Source of the DNA: Euleptes europaea
Taxonomy: Eukaryota; Chordata; Lepidosauria; Squamata; Sphaerodactylidae
DNA: 64,000 nt
Direction of reading: 5' to 3'
NCBI RefSeq assembly: GCF_029931775.1
Contig: NC_079324.1
Coordinates: 63,247,268-63,311,267, forward strand
Shown one piece after another: positions 10,194-22,148 of the stretch. The notes beneath the pieces are model-generated. The model did not search any database. It had not been told where the DNA came from and saw nothing but the letters and a program-made list of their open reading frames with translations. The position numbers and the translations under genes were made by a program. Every line of letters starts with the position of its first letter. Positions within the stretch are counted from its first letter, which is position 1.

Positions 10194-12397
10194 CAGTTGA
10201 GCCATAGCCCCCTTCCCCCCCCCAGAATACTTGCCACAAATGACTGAGTGGTGAGGGGAGACGTAAAGCAGGGATCTTGCCCCTCATGGGCACTGCACCC
10301 CTCTCGTTCTCAACAGCTCCCCCCCCCATTCTCCTCCCCTTCCCCCCCCCCCAGCCACTAGCATTCAGAGCATCTCGGTACAGCTGACAGGCTATCCATC
10401 TTTATGTCCCCTGTCCAAATCCTGACTCTGCCGCGAATCCTCAGCCTGACCTTAATGCCAATTAGTCTCTCTCAACTTCACACTGGCAAATAGGGAGAGT
10501 GAATTGTACCAGGCCTACCTTACAGGGTTGTGGCCAAGATAATACATGTGACATGCTTTGCACACATGCACGAGCAATGCACATATACACTATACTGCCC
10601 CTGAACATGGAGGATCCATTTAGTTCTCCGTGGCTCAGTTTAGCTTGCGTTCAAGAACATTAAAAGGAGAATGCCCAGTCTATATATGGACATGTTTCCT
10701 TAATGGGAGAAGCCCCGGACCAGGCTGTGCCGGCTGCCCAAACATTCCACCGATCACCTTAGCAGATATTCACTGGAGAGAATTCATTCCTCTTTTACGG
10801 TCCCAAGCAGGCAGGCCGCGTCAGTCTTTCGCAGCAAAAACTAAAAGGGAGTTTGTGGCACCGTAAAGACGAACACCAGTTTTATGCTTGAATAACAATG
10901 ACATTCATCTTTAAGGCACCGCAGGACTTTCTTCCCCCCCCCCCCTTTAATTCTCTCTCTCTCCCTTTCTCTTTCTTCCTCTGGGATTTCACTCCTGGTA
11001 GCTTTTTGAGAGAGACACCCCAATCCACATTCTGGCAGGCAGGGCTGGGCTCCCGCCCAGGGAAACCTGGGGAGGTTGGAAAGACAGCACAGCCAGCTGA
11101 AACAGCCCCACCCTTCAAAAACTGGCCTCCCCCAACCCCACCCCATTAATCTAATCAAGCCACAATGGACTGGCAAGTTTACCTAAGGCCGCAGCGTCAG
11201 GCTGACTTGCTCCAACTCCAGAGAGGGGATCTGGAAACCCCAAATGGAATGATGTCAGCTTCTGGGAGCCCATTCTATCCCACCCCACATTCCTTCCGCA
11301 ATCTCACTGCATCCCATAAATCAAGACGTGGAGGCCAGGAAAGGAGGCCTTTCCCAGCTCCCAGCTGATGGATCTCCTGAAGTCAGCCCCAGGTCATGTA
11401 AGCTGGCATCCAGTTCCCCATCACAAGCAGCTCCTGGGGGTAACAGCCCTTCCCTCTCAGATACTCTGGGACAGTAAACGGTGGAACCTCCATGTTCAGG
11501 GGCAGTCTGCCAAGGCTGTTTGAAAGCCATCTCTACCCTCAGAAGTCGGGCTGAGCCCCAGCCTTGCCGGATGCGGGGGCGGGGCTCAAAACCTTCCAAG
11601 CAGCCAGATGTTGCGGCGTTTTTCTGCTGGGATGAATGGTGTTCTGGCTTCGCCGTGTCTGTATGCGCCCCAGGAGCCGTCTGCTGCTTGACCCTGGCCC
11701 TCCACGGGCCCCTGGATCTGACCAAAGAGCCCATTTAAATACGTGCAGCCCCTGCAACCTCTCCCCAGCCCGGCCACTTTGTGCGCGCCAAATACTTCGA
11801 GCTCAGAAATGCAAATACTCCCTCTACCTCTCCCTCCTCCCTCGATGCAGAGCATATTCCCTAAAATCTGCTCTTGTTTTAAAAGTCCTGTAACCGGAGA
11901 AGTCTCCCTCTCCGCTGGGCCAGGAACAAATCAAAGGGCAATTAAATCCACAGCTCAGACCGTGGTCTGCTCGGAAACACCTCCCCACAGAACCAGAGGC
12001 AGACCAGAGATTTCATCCCCCTCCGGCTCTGATTTGCCTGTGTTTGTGCTCCCTAAAGCAGAGACAGGATTCTAACCAGGAGATTAAACAAAACCAGAGC
12101 TTCAACCAAACTGGGAGTCCCACCGCCAGCATTCCCCAATTGCACAAGCCGCTTCCTGAAAAGCTTTCAAAGTAGTTGACGACCATTTAAAAAACCTTCT
12201 AAAAACCTGCGACTTTAGAGCCCGCCAGAGCAAAAGGACAAATAAAGTTCACTGGGGCCGCCCCAGAAGTTTGACTCCATCTTTAGCACAAAGGTTCAGC
12301 CTCAAAATAAATAAGGACATCACAGAGAGCACTTCTGGCCATGTGCAGAGAGCCTTGTGTTCACCCTGGACTGGCTGCAGCCAACATTTGCCCATCT
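10194..12397. other. Presumed TMEM119 intron, mostly unique sequence
   Basis: There are C- and G-runs near 10,215-10,350 and 10,930-10,950, and a short CR1-like scrap near 10,590-10,630 (CTGAACATGGAGGATC). The block 11,160-12,250 is repeat-free and moderately GC-rich; no exon is recognised. Confidence 0.45.
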
Positions 12398-12607
12398 GAG
12401 GGACATGGCTCAGTGGTAGAGCATCTGCTTGGCATGCAGAAGGTCCCAGGTTCAATCCCCACCATCTCCAGTCAAAGGGACTAGACTAGTAGGTGATGTG
12501 AAAAACCTCTGCCTGAGACCCCGGAGAGCCGCTGCCGGTCTGAGTAGACAATACTGACTTGATAGACCGAGGGCCTGATTCAGTATCAAGCAGCTTCGTG
12601 TGTTCAC
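12398..12607 (+). mobile_element. tRNA-Ala-derived SINE
   Basis: It has the A box TGGCTCAGTGGTAGAGC, the B box GGTTCAATCCCC and a body ending GCAGCTTCGTGTGTTCA. It is full length. Confidence 0.88.
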
Positions 12608-13170
12608 AATCTGGGCTCCGGGGCCTCGTGACCCAATGGCATCATTGGGAGCAGCTGAAGGGACCGGAGGAATCCCCCAATCCTGGGCAGGAAGGTTCCA
12701 GTTGGACAGGGGAGTGCCCCAGAAGGGCCTTGGGTTGGATCCTGCACATGATGGAGCTTTCCCCTGGCACAAGGAGAAGTCTTCTTCTTCTGATGCAAGC
12801 AGGGTTTCTTTCACCAAGGGAAAGCACCACCGGCCCAGGAACGGATCTGCAGGATCCAACCTGACGAGTCTGTCACAGACACGTTTATGTCCAAGCAGAT
12901 GTACAGCACGACTCCAAAAGAAGCCCTCCCCACAGAAACACATGCAAAGCAGGATCTCTGGCATCACCACAAAGGATGCACACCTCCTTCAAGCTGTGCA
13001 CCCTTTTGTGCTTACCACTGCCAGAGCTGTGGTGCCTGGGGGGGCCACAGGCGGCCCTTCACCCGCCACATCACAGCCCTGGCCCAGAGTCAGAGGGAGG
13101 CAAACAGGCCCTGGGTTCCAAAGAGGCCGGGAAACCTCAGGGTGCTCCTCGGTGCAGGACGAGAGACTTG

Positions 13171-13308
13171 CTACACTTTCACACATACTGAATAATGCAC
13201 TTTGCAGCTGGATTTTACTGTATGAAATGGCAAAGCCCACTTGCAAACCATCCTTAAAGTGCACTGAAAGTGGATTGAAAGTGCATTATTTAGTATGTGT
13301 GAAAGCAC
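13171..13308 (+). mobile_element. Palindromic MITE (TTTCACACAT family)
   Basis: It opens with CTTTCACACATACTGAATAA and closes with the inverted TTATTTAGTATGTGTGAAAG, with shared AAAGTGCATT words. A second copy lies at 14.84-14.98 kb, so the pair brackets the CpG island. Confidence 0.75.
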
Positions 13309-13499
13309 CCCTTGAACTCAGAGCAACCAATGCCAGCTAGCGAGGCACAGACAGAAGGACCGGGGGCCAGGCTGACTGGCTTCCCAGCCACAGGTGGCAG
13401 CTGCCCAACAGGCGATAGAAGGCCAGGCCTGCGTGGGGCTGTCTCTGGCACCCCTCCTTCTCTGCAAGCCAAGCTCCCAGGAGAGTCGCCTGGGTGGTT

Positions 13500-14790
13500 G
13501 TGGGGGGGGGGCATCCCGCAGCAGGCATGCAAAGCCAGCCTGCCCTCCAGCCCGGTCAGTTCTCTGTTTGCCCCGCACTGCCCGTTCCGTTGCGGGGGAA
13601 AAGACCTGCGGCAGCCGATGCCCAGCCCGGCTCTGCCCGGCTTGCAGGCAGCTGGCGGGCCACGGGGCGGCCTGGCCACGCACTCTGCTCTGACGCCCCC
13701 CAGGTGGGTGCGGGAACCTTGGCCTGGGTGGCGGGGCCCCGGGCCCCAGACCCCGGCTTGCCCTGCCCGCCAGCCCCAAGCCTGCTTTCAGCGCCACCAT
13801 GCCTCGGAGCATCCGCAGAGTGCCCTTGGTTCCTCCCCCGCGCCTGGGGATTGAAGGGCAGGGCCCCCAGGAGGGGGGCTTCCCGAGGGCTCCCAACGGG
13901 GACATGGGGCCGCCGGTTCTTGGCCCGGGAGGGCGCGCAGGAGGGGCGCGGCGCGGCGCCGGGCTTGGCAAGGGGCGTCGGGGCTTCCCCGGGCGGGCAG
14001 GCGCGCGCCTCCGGGCGCTGCCGAGGCGATGCGATGCGATGCGGGGCGGGGGACCGAGCCCTGGCGCGGGTGGGCAGGGACTCACCGGGCAGCGGCGGGC
14101 TCCCTCCCGGGCTGGCTCCCCGGCCGCTCCTCTGCAGCGCCTCTGGCCGGCGGGCGGGACGGGCAGCGGGTTTCAAGCGGGGAGGGGAGGGGAGGGGAGG
14201 GGAGGAGACCCCGGGGCCGCCCGCCCGCCCGCCTCGGGGGGAGAGCAGGGGAGGGGCGGGGCCAGGGGGAGGGGGACCGTCCCGCGCCCCAGCCCCCTTC
14301 CCGGGGAGCCCCAGCGGCCCCGAGCGGCGCCTTCGCCTCCCCTCTCTGGAGCCGGGGGCGGGGGCGGCTCCTCCGCTCCTCCCTCGAATCCGTACGCCGA
14401 CCCTGCGAGGTAGGCGGCGCAAGACGGGAAGGAAGACCCGCGAAGGGAGCCCGCGAGCGCTTCGGGCAAACGAGCGCCGGAGTCGAAGTCGGGGCTGTTC
14501 AGCTGGGCTGGGGAGTTGGGCGTCGCCGCCCCCCCGCGGAAGCCCCCCAGGAAACCCGACACTCGAGGGGGGGAGGGAGGGAGGCCGGCGGCGGGCCAGG
14601 GGGAGGGGGCTGCATCCCCCCCCTCCCCACCCCTCCCGCGCCCCCTCGGCCTCTCGAAAAGAATCGCCGTTTCCTCGGAGGGGCAGCACTCGCAGGGCGG
14701 GCAAAGTTTGGCCGAAGTTGGCCGCCTTTTCCAAACGGGGGGGAAACGGGGAGGGAGAAGACCCCCACACACACACCCCCCACGCTGCTC
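13500..14790 (-). promoter_or_regulatory. CpG island; candidate TMEM119 promoter and non-coding exon 1
   Basis: This stretch is extremely GC-rich with dense CpG (many GCGCG and CCCGGG words), unlike everything around it, and holds no repeat copy. It lies about 6.5 kb upstream of the TMEM119 coding exon, similar to the gene's size in mammals. A strong minus-strand donor (CCCG then GTGAGT at 14085-14080) could end exon 1. No TATA box is visible, as expected for a CpG-island promoter. The long open frames here on both strands are products of GC bias. Assignment to TMEM119 is inference from position and the donor; it could also drive an unseen transcript on either strand. Confidence 0.55.
14179..14206 (+). 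repeat. GGGGA tandem run (G-quadruplex-capable)
   Basis: Five consecutive GGGGA units sit inside the CpG island, about 95 bp on the upstream side of the candidate minus-strand donor. Four or more G-tracts this close can fold into a G-quadruplex; on the other strand they read as CCCCT boxes of the kind bound by Sp/KLF factors. The function is inferred. Confidence 0.6.
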
Positions 14791-14837
14791 CCCCATGAAC
14801 AGGCGAAGTGGCCTCAGACTGAAGCAGACCCTTCTGG

Positions 14838-14984
14838 AGCTTCCACACATGCCAAAGAATCCACTTTCAATTCACTTTAATGATCGTTTGCAAGGGGGTT
14901 TTGCCCTTTCACGCAGTAAAATCCAGCTTCAAAGTGCATTGGAAGTGGATTGAAAGTGCATTATTTGGCATGTGTGAAAGTGCC
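14838..14984 (+). mobile_element. Palindromic MITE (TTTCACACAT family)
   Basis: It opens with TTCCACACATGCCAAA and closes with the inverted TTTGGCATGTGTGAAAG. It belongs to the same family as the copy at 13.2 kb and abuts a SINE. Confidence 0.75.
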
Positions 14985-14985
14985 A

Positions 14986-15153
14986 CTGGTCCATCAAAGT
15001 CTACTCAGACTAGCAGCAGCTCTCCAGAGTCTCAGGCAGGGGTCTTTCGCATCACCTACCTGCCTGGTCCCTTTAACTGGAGAGGCTGGGGATTGAACCG
15101 GGGACCTTCTGCATGTCAAGCAGATGTTCTCCCACTGAGCCACAGCCCCTCCC
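14986..15153 (-). mobile_element. tRNA-Ala-derived SINE, 3'-truncated
   Basis: The tRNA-like head (GGGGCTGTGGCTCAGTGG on the minus strand) and part of the body are present. The tail is missing where it meets the MITE. Confidence 0.8.
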
Positions 15154-16140
15154 AGCCACTTCTGACCAGGGGACCCCACTGGGGGGGGTGGGGGGTGGAC
15201 CTGCACCAGCTTCAGGGAAAAGAGGGGGTCTGGGGGAAGTGCCCCTCTCAGGGGCTCAGGAGGCTCCTGGCACAGCCGCAAGACATCCAGGTGTGGAGAG
15301 GGAGGAGGAAACCACAGGGCCAGGGCAGCTGCCTGGCATGCAGAAGGGCCCAACCCCAGCACCTCCTGTTCAAGGACTTCAGGGGCTGCGAAAGGCCTCC
15401 CTCTGCCTGACACCTGAGAAAGCTGCTGCCAGGCAGAGAAGAGACCCCCAAGAACGCCCCACAGCCAAGGTCTGCCCCAACCTCATAGGCCTTGAGGGAG
15501 TCTCCACCATTTTTCACACCAGGACAGACTTGTGGGTACAGCACAATGGCAGTGGGGCTTCCACAGGGCAGCTGCCCCATTACCCTACCCTAGTCCCCCA
15601 GAACAGCTCCCCCCCCCCCGCCCACATACCACTGGGTCTTTTCAATTTTTTTAAACTGGCAGTTGAATATTGTTATAGCTTATAGTGTTATGACATTGTA
15701 ATAATCTGTGTTTCAAGTTCTCTGAATTGCCAGGCTGTATTTTAAGTGCCCCTTTCATTGCAGAGTTATAAGAGGAAAGGCATGCATCTGCAACAGAAAG
15801 GGCTAGAGACTTGCCTTTAAAAAAAACCTGGGAATTCAAAGAACATGATTGTTATGACATCATAATGATATTCAGTTACAACTGAAAACAAAAACACAGG
15901 GAAACCAGCTCTCATGAGGCTGGGACCAGGAAAATCCAAACTTTCTCACCTGCTTAGCAGCCAAGTCAGGTTATGCTGCAGTCTTTGCCAAAACTTCACT
16001 ACAAAGCAGGTTTGGGAAAGATCAGAGAAGCCAGAGAAATCCTGGGAGGTGTACAAATGCACCCCCATGCTGTGGGGAAGCGGGGAGGGGGGGGAGAAAC
16101 AACTTTCCCCCAGCATTGAACCTGGGGCAGATAACCTGTG
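15154..16140. other. Intergenic, nothing recognised
   Basis: G/C-runs (15,180 and 15,610) and an A/T-rich part around 15,650-15,900 are present; no gene or clear repeat is visible. Confidence 0.45.
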
Positions 16141-16473
16141 TGGGAAAGTTGCCTTTTATGCATGGCCATTTCCCTTGCAGTCACCCTTCCGATGAATTTG
16201 GGTCTTTGGGTCTTTGTTTGGGTTATGAATGCTGTTTCCGACTGTCAGAGGTCACCTCGCTCTCCCCGTGTTTCCCCACGTTTTCAAATTCGAGATAAAA
16301 CAGGTCCCTGAAAACGCAGGCAAAACACGGGGAAATGCAGGGGGAGAGCGAAGCGACCTCGGACCATCAGAAACGGCATTCATAATCCAAACAAAGACCC
16401 AAAGTCGTCGGAGGGGAGACCACAACGGAGATGGCCATGCATAAAAGACCAATGAGCGCTGCTTTTCCCATTG
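16141..16473. mobile_element. Fold-back (palindromic) non-autonomous DNA element
   Basis: Two arms of about 150 bp are inverted copies of each other at roughly 80 percent identity by eye. CCTTTTATGCATGGCCAT on the left returns as ATGGCCATGCATAAAAG on the right, and TTTGGGTCTTTGTTTGG returns inverted. The centre lies near 16,300. No coding frame is seen. Family unknown. Confidence 0.7.
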
Positions 16474-18138
16474 GGGAAAAGGGAAGTAAATGAATTCCTC
16501 CAATAATGGAAAACAACCACCTCTCAGCCTCCCTCCCACCTCTTGCCTAGTGTTAATTTCACAAATGAGCTCTTGAACCAAAGTAGAAAAAATTAAATCC
16601 TCACGGGCCGGGGCCTCTTATTATTATAGGCCCAACGTGAACAGAAAGCCATTAAAGGTCCCAAGAGATGCTCTCGGCACAAGCAGGAACCGAGTCAGAT
16701 CTGGATTCTGCTTGTGGGAGGTGGGGCCTGGCCCCATCATGAAAGCACCTCATCACTCTTGCAAGATGGCCAGGGGGAGGGAGGGCAAGGAGGGGAGACC
16801 CAGATTCCATCCTAATCAGCAACTTTTTGAAGAAAAGGAACAGCAACTCCACCCAACGATGATCACTGGAAAATGTAGTTCGGTGGAGAATGGAGGAGAC
16901 GGAGCACTTGCAAGGAAGCAAATGCTGCCATTCAATTGGTGTGTGGATTTGCAGAAGCAAAGGATAGAGGCACAAGTCTTCCCTTGCTGGTGACCCAGAG
17001 CAACGAGTATATAACGGTACACTGCCTCTGAACATGGAGGTTCTACTAAATGCCTGCATTGAAGCTATGGCTGTGAGTTCCAGAGCTGATGGTGTGGCTT
17101 GTTCTGCCATTGAAAACAGCCCATCAATCATGAATTCTGGAATAAAGGTGGTATTTTAAAAGTATAAGGGGGTGCCTCCAAGCATTTTGCCACCTGCCCA
17201 GCATGCAAATTGACTTGGAAACAACCCAGACTCCATCTCCCTGGCAAAGAACTTGAGTGACACTCTCTCCTGCCGGCAGGGCTGCCAACACCAACCCTGG
17301 CCTCCCTCCTCAACGCCTGCTTTCTAATTTAGTGGCACCCGAGAGTGGGCAGCGGCCTGCTACGCTGCAAGGCTCTCCAGCGCAACTCTACCATGCAATT
17401 TGACAAACTTTGGCCTGGCCCTGCTTGTAATTTGGGTTTTCCTGGCCAGCGGGTTTTGCTGGCTCAGCAGTTGCACTGCAAGAGGAGAGGCAGCCAACTC
17501 CTTCCTCAGTGCAGAGATTTATGGAGAGTGTCTTGGCGTGTGCAGGGGAGGGCGCCTGGCCATCCAAAAATGCCGCTCCCTCCACAGCCCGGGCCATGTG
17601 TGCGCCATGCTGCTGAACACATCGAAACGCTGGGTCCAGACTCTGCACCAGCCGAAGGTCTGTGCCGCGTCCCGGGCTGTGGAGGGAGCGGGCTGGGCTG
17701 TGGAAACTCTCTCATTTCACATGAATCCACCTCCAGCTTTCCTTGCTCTGTCCTGGTTTTGCTCACAGCGGGAGTTTGTTGTGCTGTGGACTGGAGACAC
17801 ACACACAAACACACACATGGAGCCTTTGCTGGAAATCTTGTTCATCCATTTCCCCAGCTTCTAAATTCAGGCTCCTCTTTCAAGCAAATCTTTGCCACCA
17901 TTGGGGCTACAAACCATTCTTGAAACAAAGAAGAAAAAGTCTCAGGAGGCTGGATTCTGCCATCAGGGATAAGTGAAGCTTGAACTGCAAGAAAACTCAT
18001 GCAAGGCCAAGAGATGGGAAGGACTGGGAGTTTTAACAGGTGGAAACTCCTGGGGCACAAGAAACTCAGGAGCCGGGACAGCTCGGTCCTTTTGTATACC
18101 AGGAAAACCTCGTGTGGACTACTGCCCTGGAGGACTGC
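16474..18138. other. Intergenic, nothing firm
   Basis: Mostly unique sequence. A small CR1-like scrap (ACTGCCTCTGAACATGG) lies near 17,020 and a CA/ACAC microsatellite near 17,795-17,815. No coding exon is recognised. Confidence 0.45.
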
Positions 18139-18715
18139 TTAAGAACATAAGAAAGGCCCTGCTGGATCAGTCCAAGGCCCATCAAGTCTAGCAGTCTGTT
18201 CCCACAGTGGCCAACCAGGTGCCTCCAGGAAGCCCACAAACAAGACGACTGCAGCAGCATTATCCTGCCCACGTTCCACAGAACCTAATATTATAGGCAT
18301 GCTCCTCTGATCCCGGAGAGAATAGGTATGTATGCATCATGACTGGTATCCATTTTGAGTAGTAGCCATGAATACCCCTCTCCTCCATGAACATGTCCAC
18401 TCCCCTCTTAAAGTCTTCCAAGTTGGCAGCCATCACCACATCCTGGGGCAGGGAGTTCCACAATTTAACTATGTGTTGTGTGAAGAAATACTTCCTTTTA
18501 TCAGTTTTGAATCTGTCACCCTCCAGCTTCAGCAGATGACCCCGCTAGTATTATGAGAGAGGGAGAAAAGCTTCTCCCTGTCCACTCTCTCCATACCATG
18601 CATCATTTTATAGATCTCTATCGTGTCTCCCCTTAACCACCTTCTTTCCAAGCTAAACAGCCCTAAGCATTTTAACCGCTTCTCATAGGGCTTGCCACAA
18701 ACAAGCCGAGTCAAT
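18139..18715 (-). mobile_element. CR1 LINE, 3' part
   Basis: On the minus strand it encodes the end of ORF2 ([19 protein letters not shown], then [17 protein letters not shown]) and ends in the 3' CR1 tail. The + strand starts with AAGAACATAAGAAAGG, the inverted TTCTTATG end. Confidence 0.88.
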
Positions 18716-19266
18716 GCCCACTGCTGTGTCCAATGGTGCCAGCACTAACAATGCTGCTCAGCTGGGCTCATAGTTGGGCTATTGTACTGTCTCAACCCTC
18801 CCATGTGCAGAGCCAAAGAGAGCATGAAGCCCCAGAGGTGGGGAAGATCTGGAGGCTACCAATGTGGGGTGCTCCTAGAAGCCTAACTTGGGGGTCCAGG
18901 CCCCATAGGGCGTTCACACGATGGTGGAGTGTTTTTGGTAGCAGCGGCCAAGCTGGGCATCCCATTAGTGGGCCGCTGCCAAGGGCTCCACCACATGGGG
19001 GTGATGCCAGTTGTTCACCGTGACGAGGCTGCAGCTGGCTTGGCCAGCAAGACTGGCGGAGCTCAAAAAATAAATTGGGGAAATATGTTCCTTAGCACAT
19101 ATTCCGTCCCAGCCAACAGCAACAAAACACACACCACAGACGTTGGAAGAAAGTGCCGGTTATTCCTACAGATGCTGCTGACTGCCAGGAAAGCAGAAGT
19201 CTGTTTGGTTTAGGTTTTAAAGATGCAACAAAGGAATCTGCCACTCCAAGCACTGAAATGCAAGGA
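18716..19266. other. Intergenic, nothing recognised
   Basis: No gene or clear repeat is seen between the CR1 and the Sauria-type SINE. Confidence 0.45.
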
Positions 19267-19576
19267 TTTTGAGGAGGAGGAGAACATGATTTTATATGCC
19301 GACTTTCTCTACCACTTAAGGAAGAATCAAACTGGCTTACAAACGCCTTCCCTTCCCCTCCCCACAACAGACACCCAGTGAGATAGGTGAGGCTTAGAGA
19401 GCTGTGACTAGCCCAAGGTCACCCAGCTGGCTTCATGTGGAGGAGTGGGGAAACAAATCCAGTTCATCAGATTAGAGTCCGCAGCTCATGAGGAAGAGTG
19501 GGGAATCGAACCCAGTCCTCCAGATCAGAGTCCACCACTCCAAACCATCACTCTTAACCACTACAGCACTCTGGCA
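19267..19576 (-). mobile_element. Sauria-type tRNA-derived SINE
   Basis: On the minus strand it has a tRNA-like head (GTGGTTAAGAG, then GGGTTCGATTCCCC), the body with AGCCAGCTGGGTGACCTTG and CACTGGGTGTCTGTTGTGGG, and a 3' end GGTAGAGAAAGTCGGCATAT shared with the other copies here. Confidence 0.82.
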
Positions 19577-20027
19577 CTCAGAAAGAGAGAGAGATCAGAG
19601 AGAGCCACAAAGAGAGAGACCAGCCAAGTTGTGCCTCTCTTTGGTGTTCACGTCCTGCTCTCCTTCCAGGCAGCTTTGGGGGGGGGGGATCTATGAAGGG
19701 TTATCCCATCTTTTCCAGCAGGTTTGCAAGAGACTTGCCAAAGGCCAGCTGTGAAACTGCAGGACTGAGGAAGGGCAGGGCCGGCCCGACCGCCAGGCAA
19801 ACCTTGGTGATCGCCCAGGGTGCCCAAGTTTGAGGAGCCCCCAGAAGGCAAGGGGAGCCCCCTCTGCTAGCTTGAAGGGAAGTGGGAGGAGGCTGAAGTT
19901 GGTTCCTTATTCCCAGTTCGTTCCCTATTCCCAGTTCCTTATTCACATTTCCTAGTTCCTGAATGATTTTGAGGGCCTTCACAGGCTTCTTAAATCTACA
20001 CATCTGGTCTTCTATAGTTGCCATGTA

Positions 20028-20213
20028 TAGTTGCCAGTCCCTCTTTGCCACTGGCAGGAGGTTTTTTGGGCAAAGCCGAAGGAGGGCAGGGCTTGGGGAG
20101 GGGAGGGACTTTGATGCCATGCAGCCGTTTTCTCCAGGGAAACTGATCTCTATCGGCTGGAGATCAGTTGTAATAGCAGGAGATCTCCAGCTAGTACCTG
20201 GAGGTTGGCAACC
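20028..20213 (+). mobile_element. GGGTTGCCA-family MITE
   Basis: It has a TAGTTGCCAGTCCCTC start, the GGGGAGGGGAGGGAC core and a GGAGGTTGGCAACC end. Confidence 0.78.
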
Positions 20214-20478
20214 AAAGCCCTGCCCTCTTCAGGCTTCGCCCCAAAAATCTCCAGGTATTTCCCAACCCGGAGCTGGCAGCTCCGGGTTGGGAAATACCTG
20301 GAGATTTCTGGGGTGGAGCCTGAGGAAGGTGGGGTTTGGGGGAGGGGAGGGACTTCAATGCCATAGAGTCCAATTGCTAAAGCAGCCATTTTCTCCAAGG
20401 GAACTGATCTCTATCGACTGGAGGTCAGTTGTAGTAGCAGGAGATCTCCAGCTACTACCTGGAGGTTGGCAACCCTAA
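20214..20478 (+). mobile_element. Two GGGTTGCCA-family MITE pieces joined head to head
   Basis: A 60-bp terminal piece in inverted orientation meets a complete copy (20277-20478), forming a near-perfect palindrome at 20245-20307. Confidence 0.78.
20245..20307. repeat. Near-perfect 63-bp palindrome
   Basis: Two exact 31-bp inverted arms (20245-20275 and 20277-20307) are separated by a single G, at the junction of two MITE ends. Confidence 0.9.
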
Positions 20479-22148
20479 CTGCAAAGTATTGACTGCCCAA
20501 AGGCACCCAGATGCCACCAACGAAGGGGAGACAATGTTGGGTCTGCAGAGTAGCCTTGATTTGCTTTGACCTCCGGGAAGGAATTCCAGGCATTTCTAGC
20601 TGGGAATCCACGGCGGGGCAGCAAAAGCCACTGATAATTTAGCACCACGGGCCAAAACAAGATGGGGGGGGGGCATTCGTAGATCCCTCTCAGCAGGGCC
20701 CGAACCGGGATGAAACCTTATGCCACCACTGGCCTATAATCCATCCCACGTAGTTGCAGGATAATCCAGCAGCTGGGAAGCAGGGAAGCCCCGCCCGGCC
20801 CCATCCTGTGTTCACCCACTCTGCAGGGCTGGCAGCCTGAGCTTGCGCCAGTTCCAACCCTCACTGGGGATTTCCTTGCCTGCACCCATCCTGCAAATAG
20901 CTCTACCGGCTCAACAGTTGCCGAGAAGAGGCTGCCCCCACCCCCGGTCGCTGCCTCCAGCCCCCCTCCCCCGGCACTCTGTGCCGGAGAAGCAAGACAG
21001 CTGCTGCAGATGGAAAGGTTGTTTAGAAGTCAGCATAAACGTTGCTGTAACCAGCAGAGACCCCTGGGCCCATCCAGAGGACAGCCAGCGTGATCAAGGG
21101 GTCAGGGCACCCTTCCTACGAGGGAAGGCTGAGGGCAGCTGGAGGCTTTGGAGTAGTTTGCTCCCCCCCCCCCAAAAAAAGGCAGGAACCTCATAGTAGT
21201 GAATAAAATGGACAGCAGGGGATTTTCCTCCCTCTGTCCTGATACTAGAACACATCCCAACAATACGGCTTGGCTGTAGATTCAGATTTTCCCCCTCTTT
21301 TTTTGCACAAAACACATAACTAACTTATAGAATATCCGGCTTGAAGACCAACTCCACTGCTTCAGGGAGATTTTTAAAAGAATGGACAGCAGTATGGAGG
21401 AGAGAGTTGGCAATCGTTGTAAGCCACATGAGCTGCAAACAAATCCTCCAGGATCAGAGGCAGTATACCTCCAACTGCCAGATGTTTGCAGCAAAACACA
21501 GAAAGCCCTTGTGCCGTGCTTGTGCGTATCCTAAAAACATCTGTCTGGCTGCTGTTCATGAACTAGGTGGGCTGATGTAGCAAAGTGAAGGTCATGTTCT
21601 GGGGGGGGGGGAGAGACAACAGATTTGTTCCCAGAGGTGCAAGTGAAGGGAGCCCATGAAAGAGCTCCAGAGGAGGAGAGTTAGGAATAACTCTTTCCAA
21701 AGAGGAAGAGTTGGGGGACTCGGACCTATATCCTCATTCTGATAGTTTTCTCTTGGACCCTTCCAGCAAGGCCCAGAGAACAGATCTGGGGCCAGAGAGG
21801 GGCAAAGGGGGGTGGGGTATTCACATCACAAGACACCCCCCCTTGAAGTTCTCATGGGTACCCTCTCGGTTGGCACAGTGCCCTGCGCTGTCCACTTCCA
21901 CTCTAGGGCGGTGGCCTGTTTTGCTCCTCTTTGACTCCAGAGGTTGTCGCTGCTCTATTGCCTGGCTTTCATCTGCATTCAAGGGGGCTCAAAGTGACTT
22001 ACAAACAAGAAAAAGGAAAGCAACCCCACATGCACCAAACATGGAGGGCACAAACTCATTCAAACCAGAAAAGCCATGCCACACTCAACACCAACTAAGA
22101 GCAACTCTCCCCAGGAACTTTTCTTTCTTTTCGACTGCTTGCACACCA
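20479..22148. other. Intergenic, nothing recognised
   Basis: Apart from G- or C-runs near 20,665, 21,165 and 21,600, the sequence is unique, with no coding exon seen. Confidence 0.45.

Noticed and set aside
13494-14848. Open frames of 430 or more codons on both strands in the CpG island
   Set aside because: They are low-complexity Gly/Pro/Arg/Ala readings caused by GC bias and the scarcity of stop codons, without any domain.
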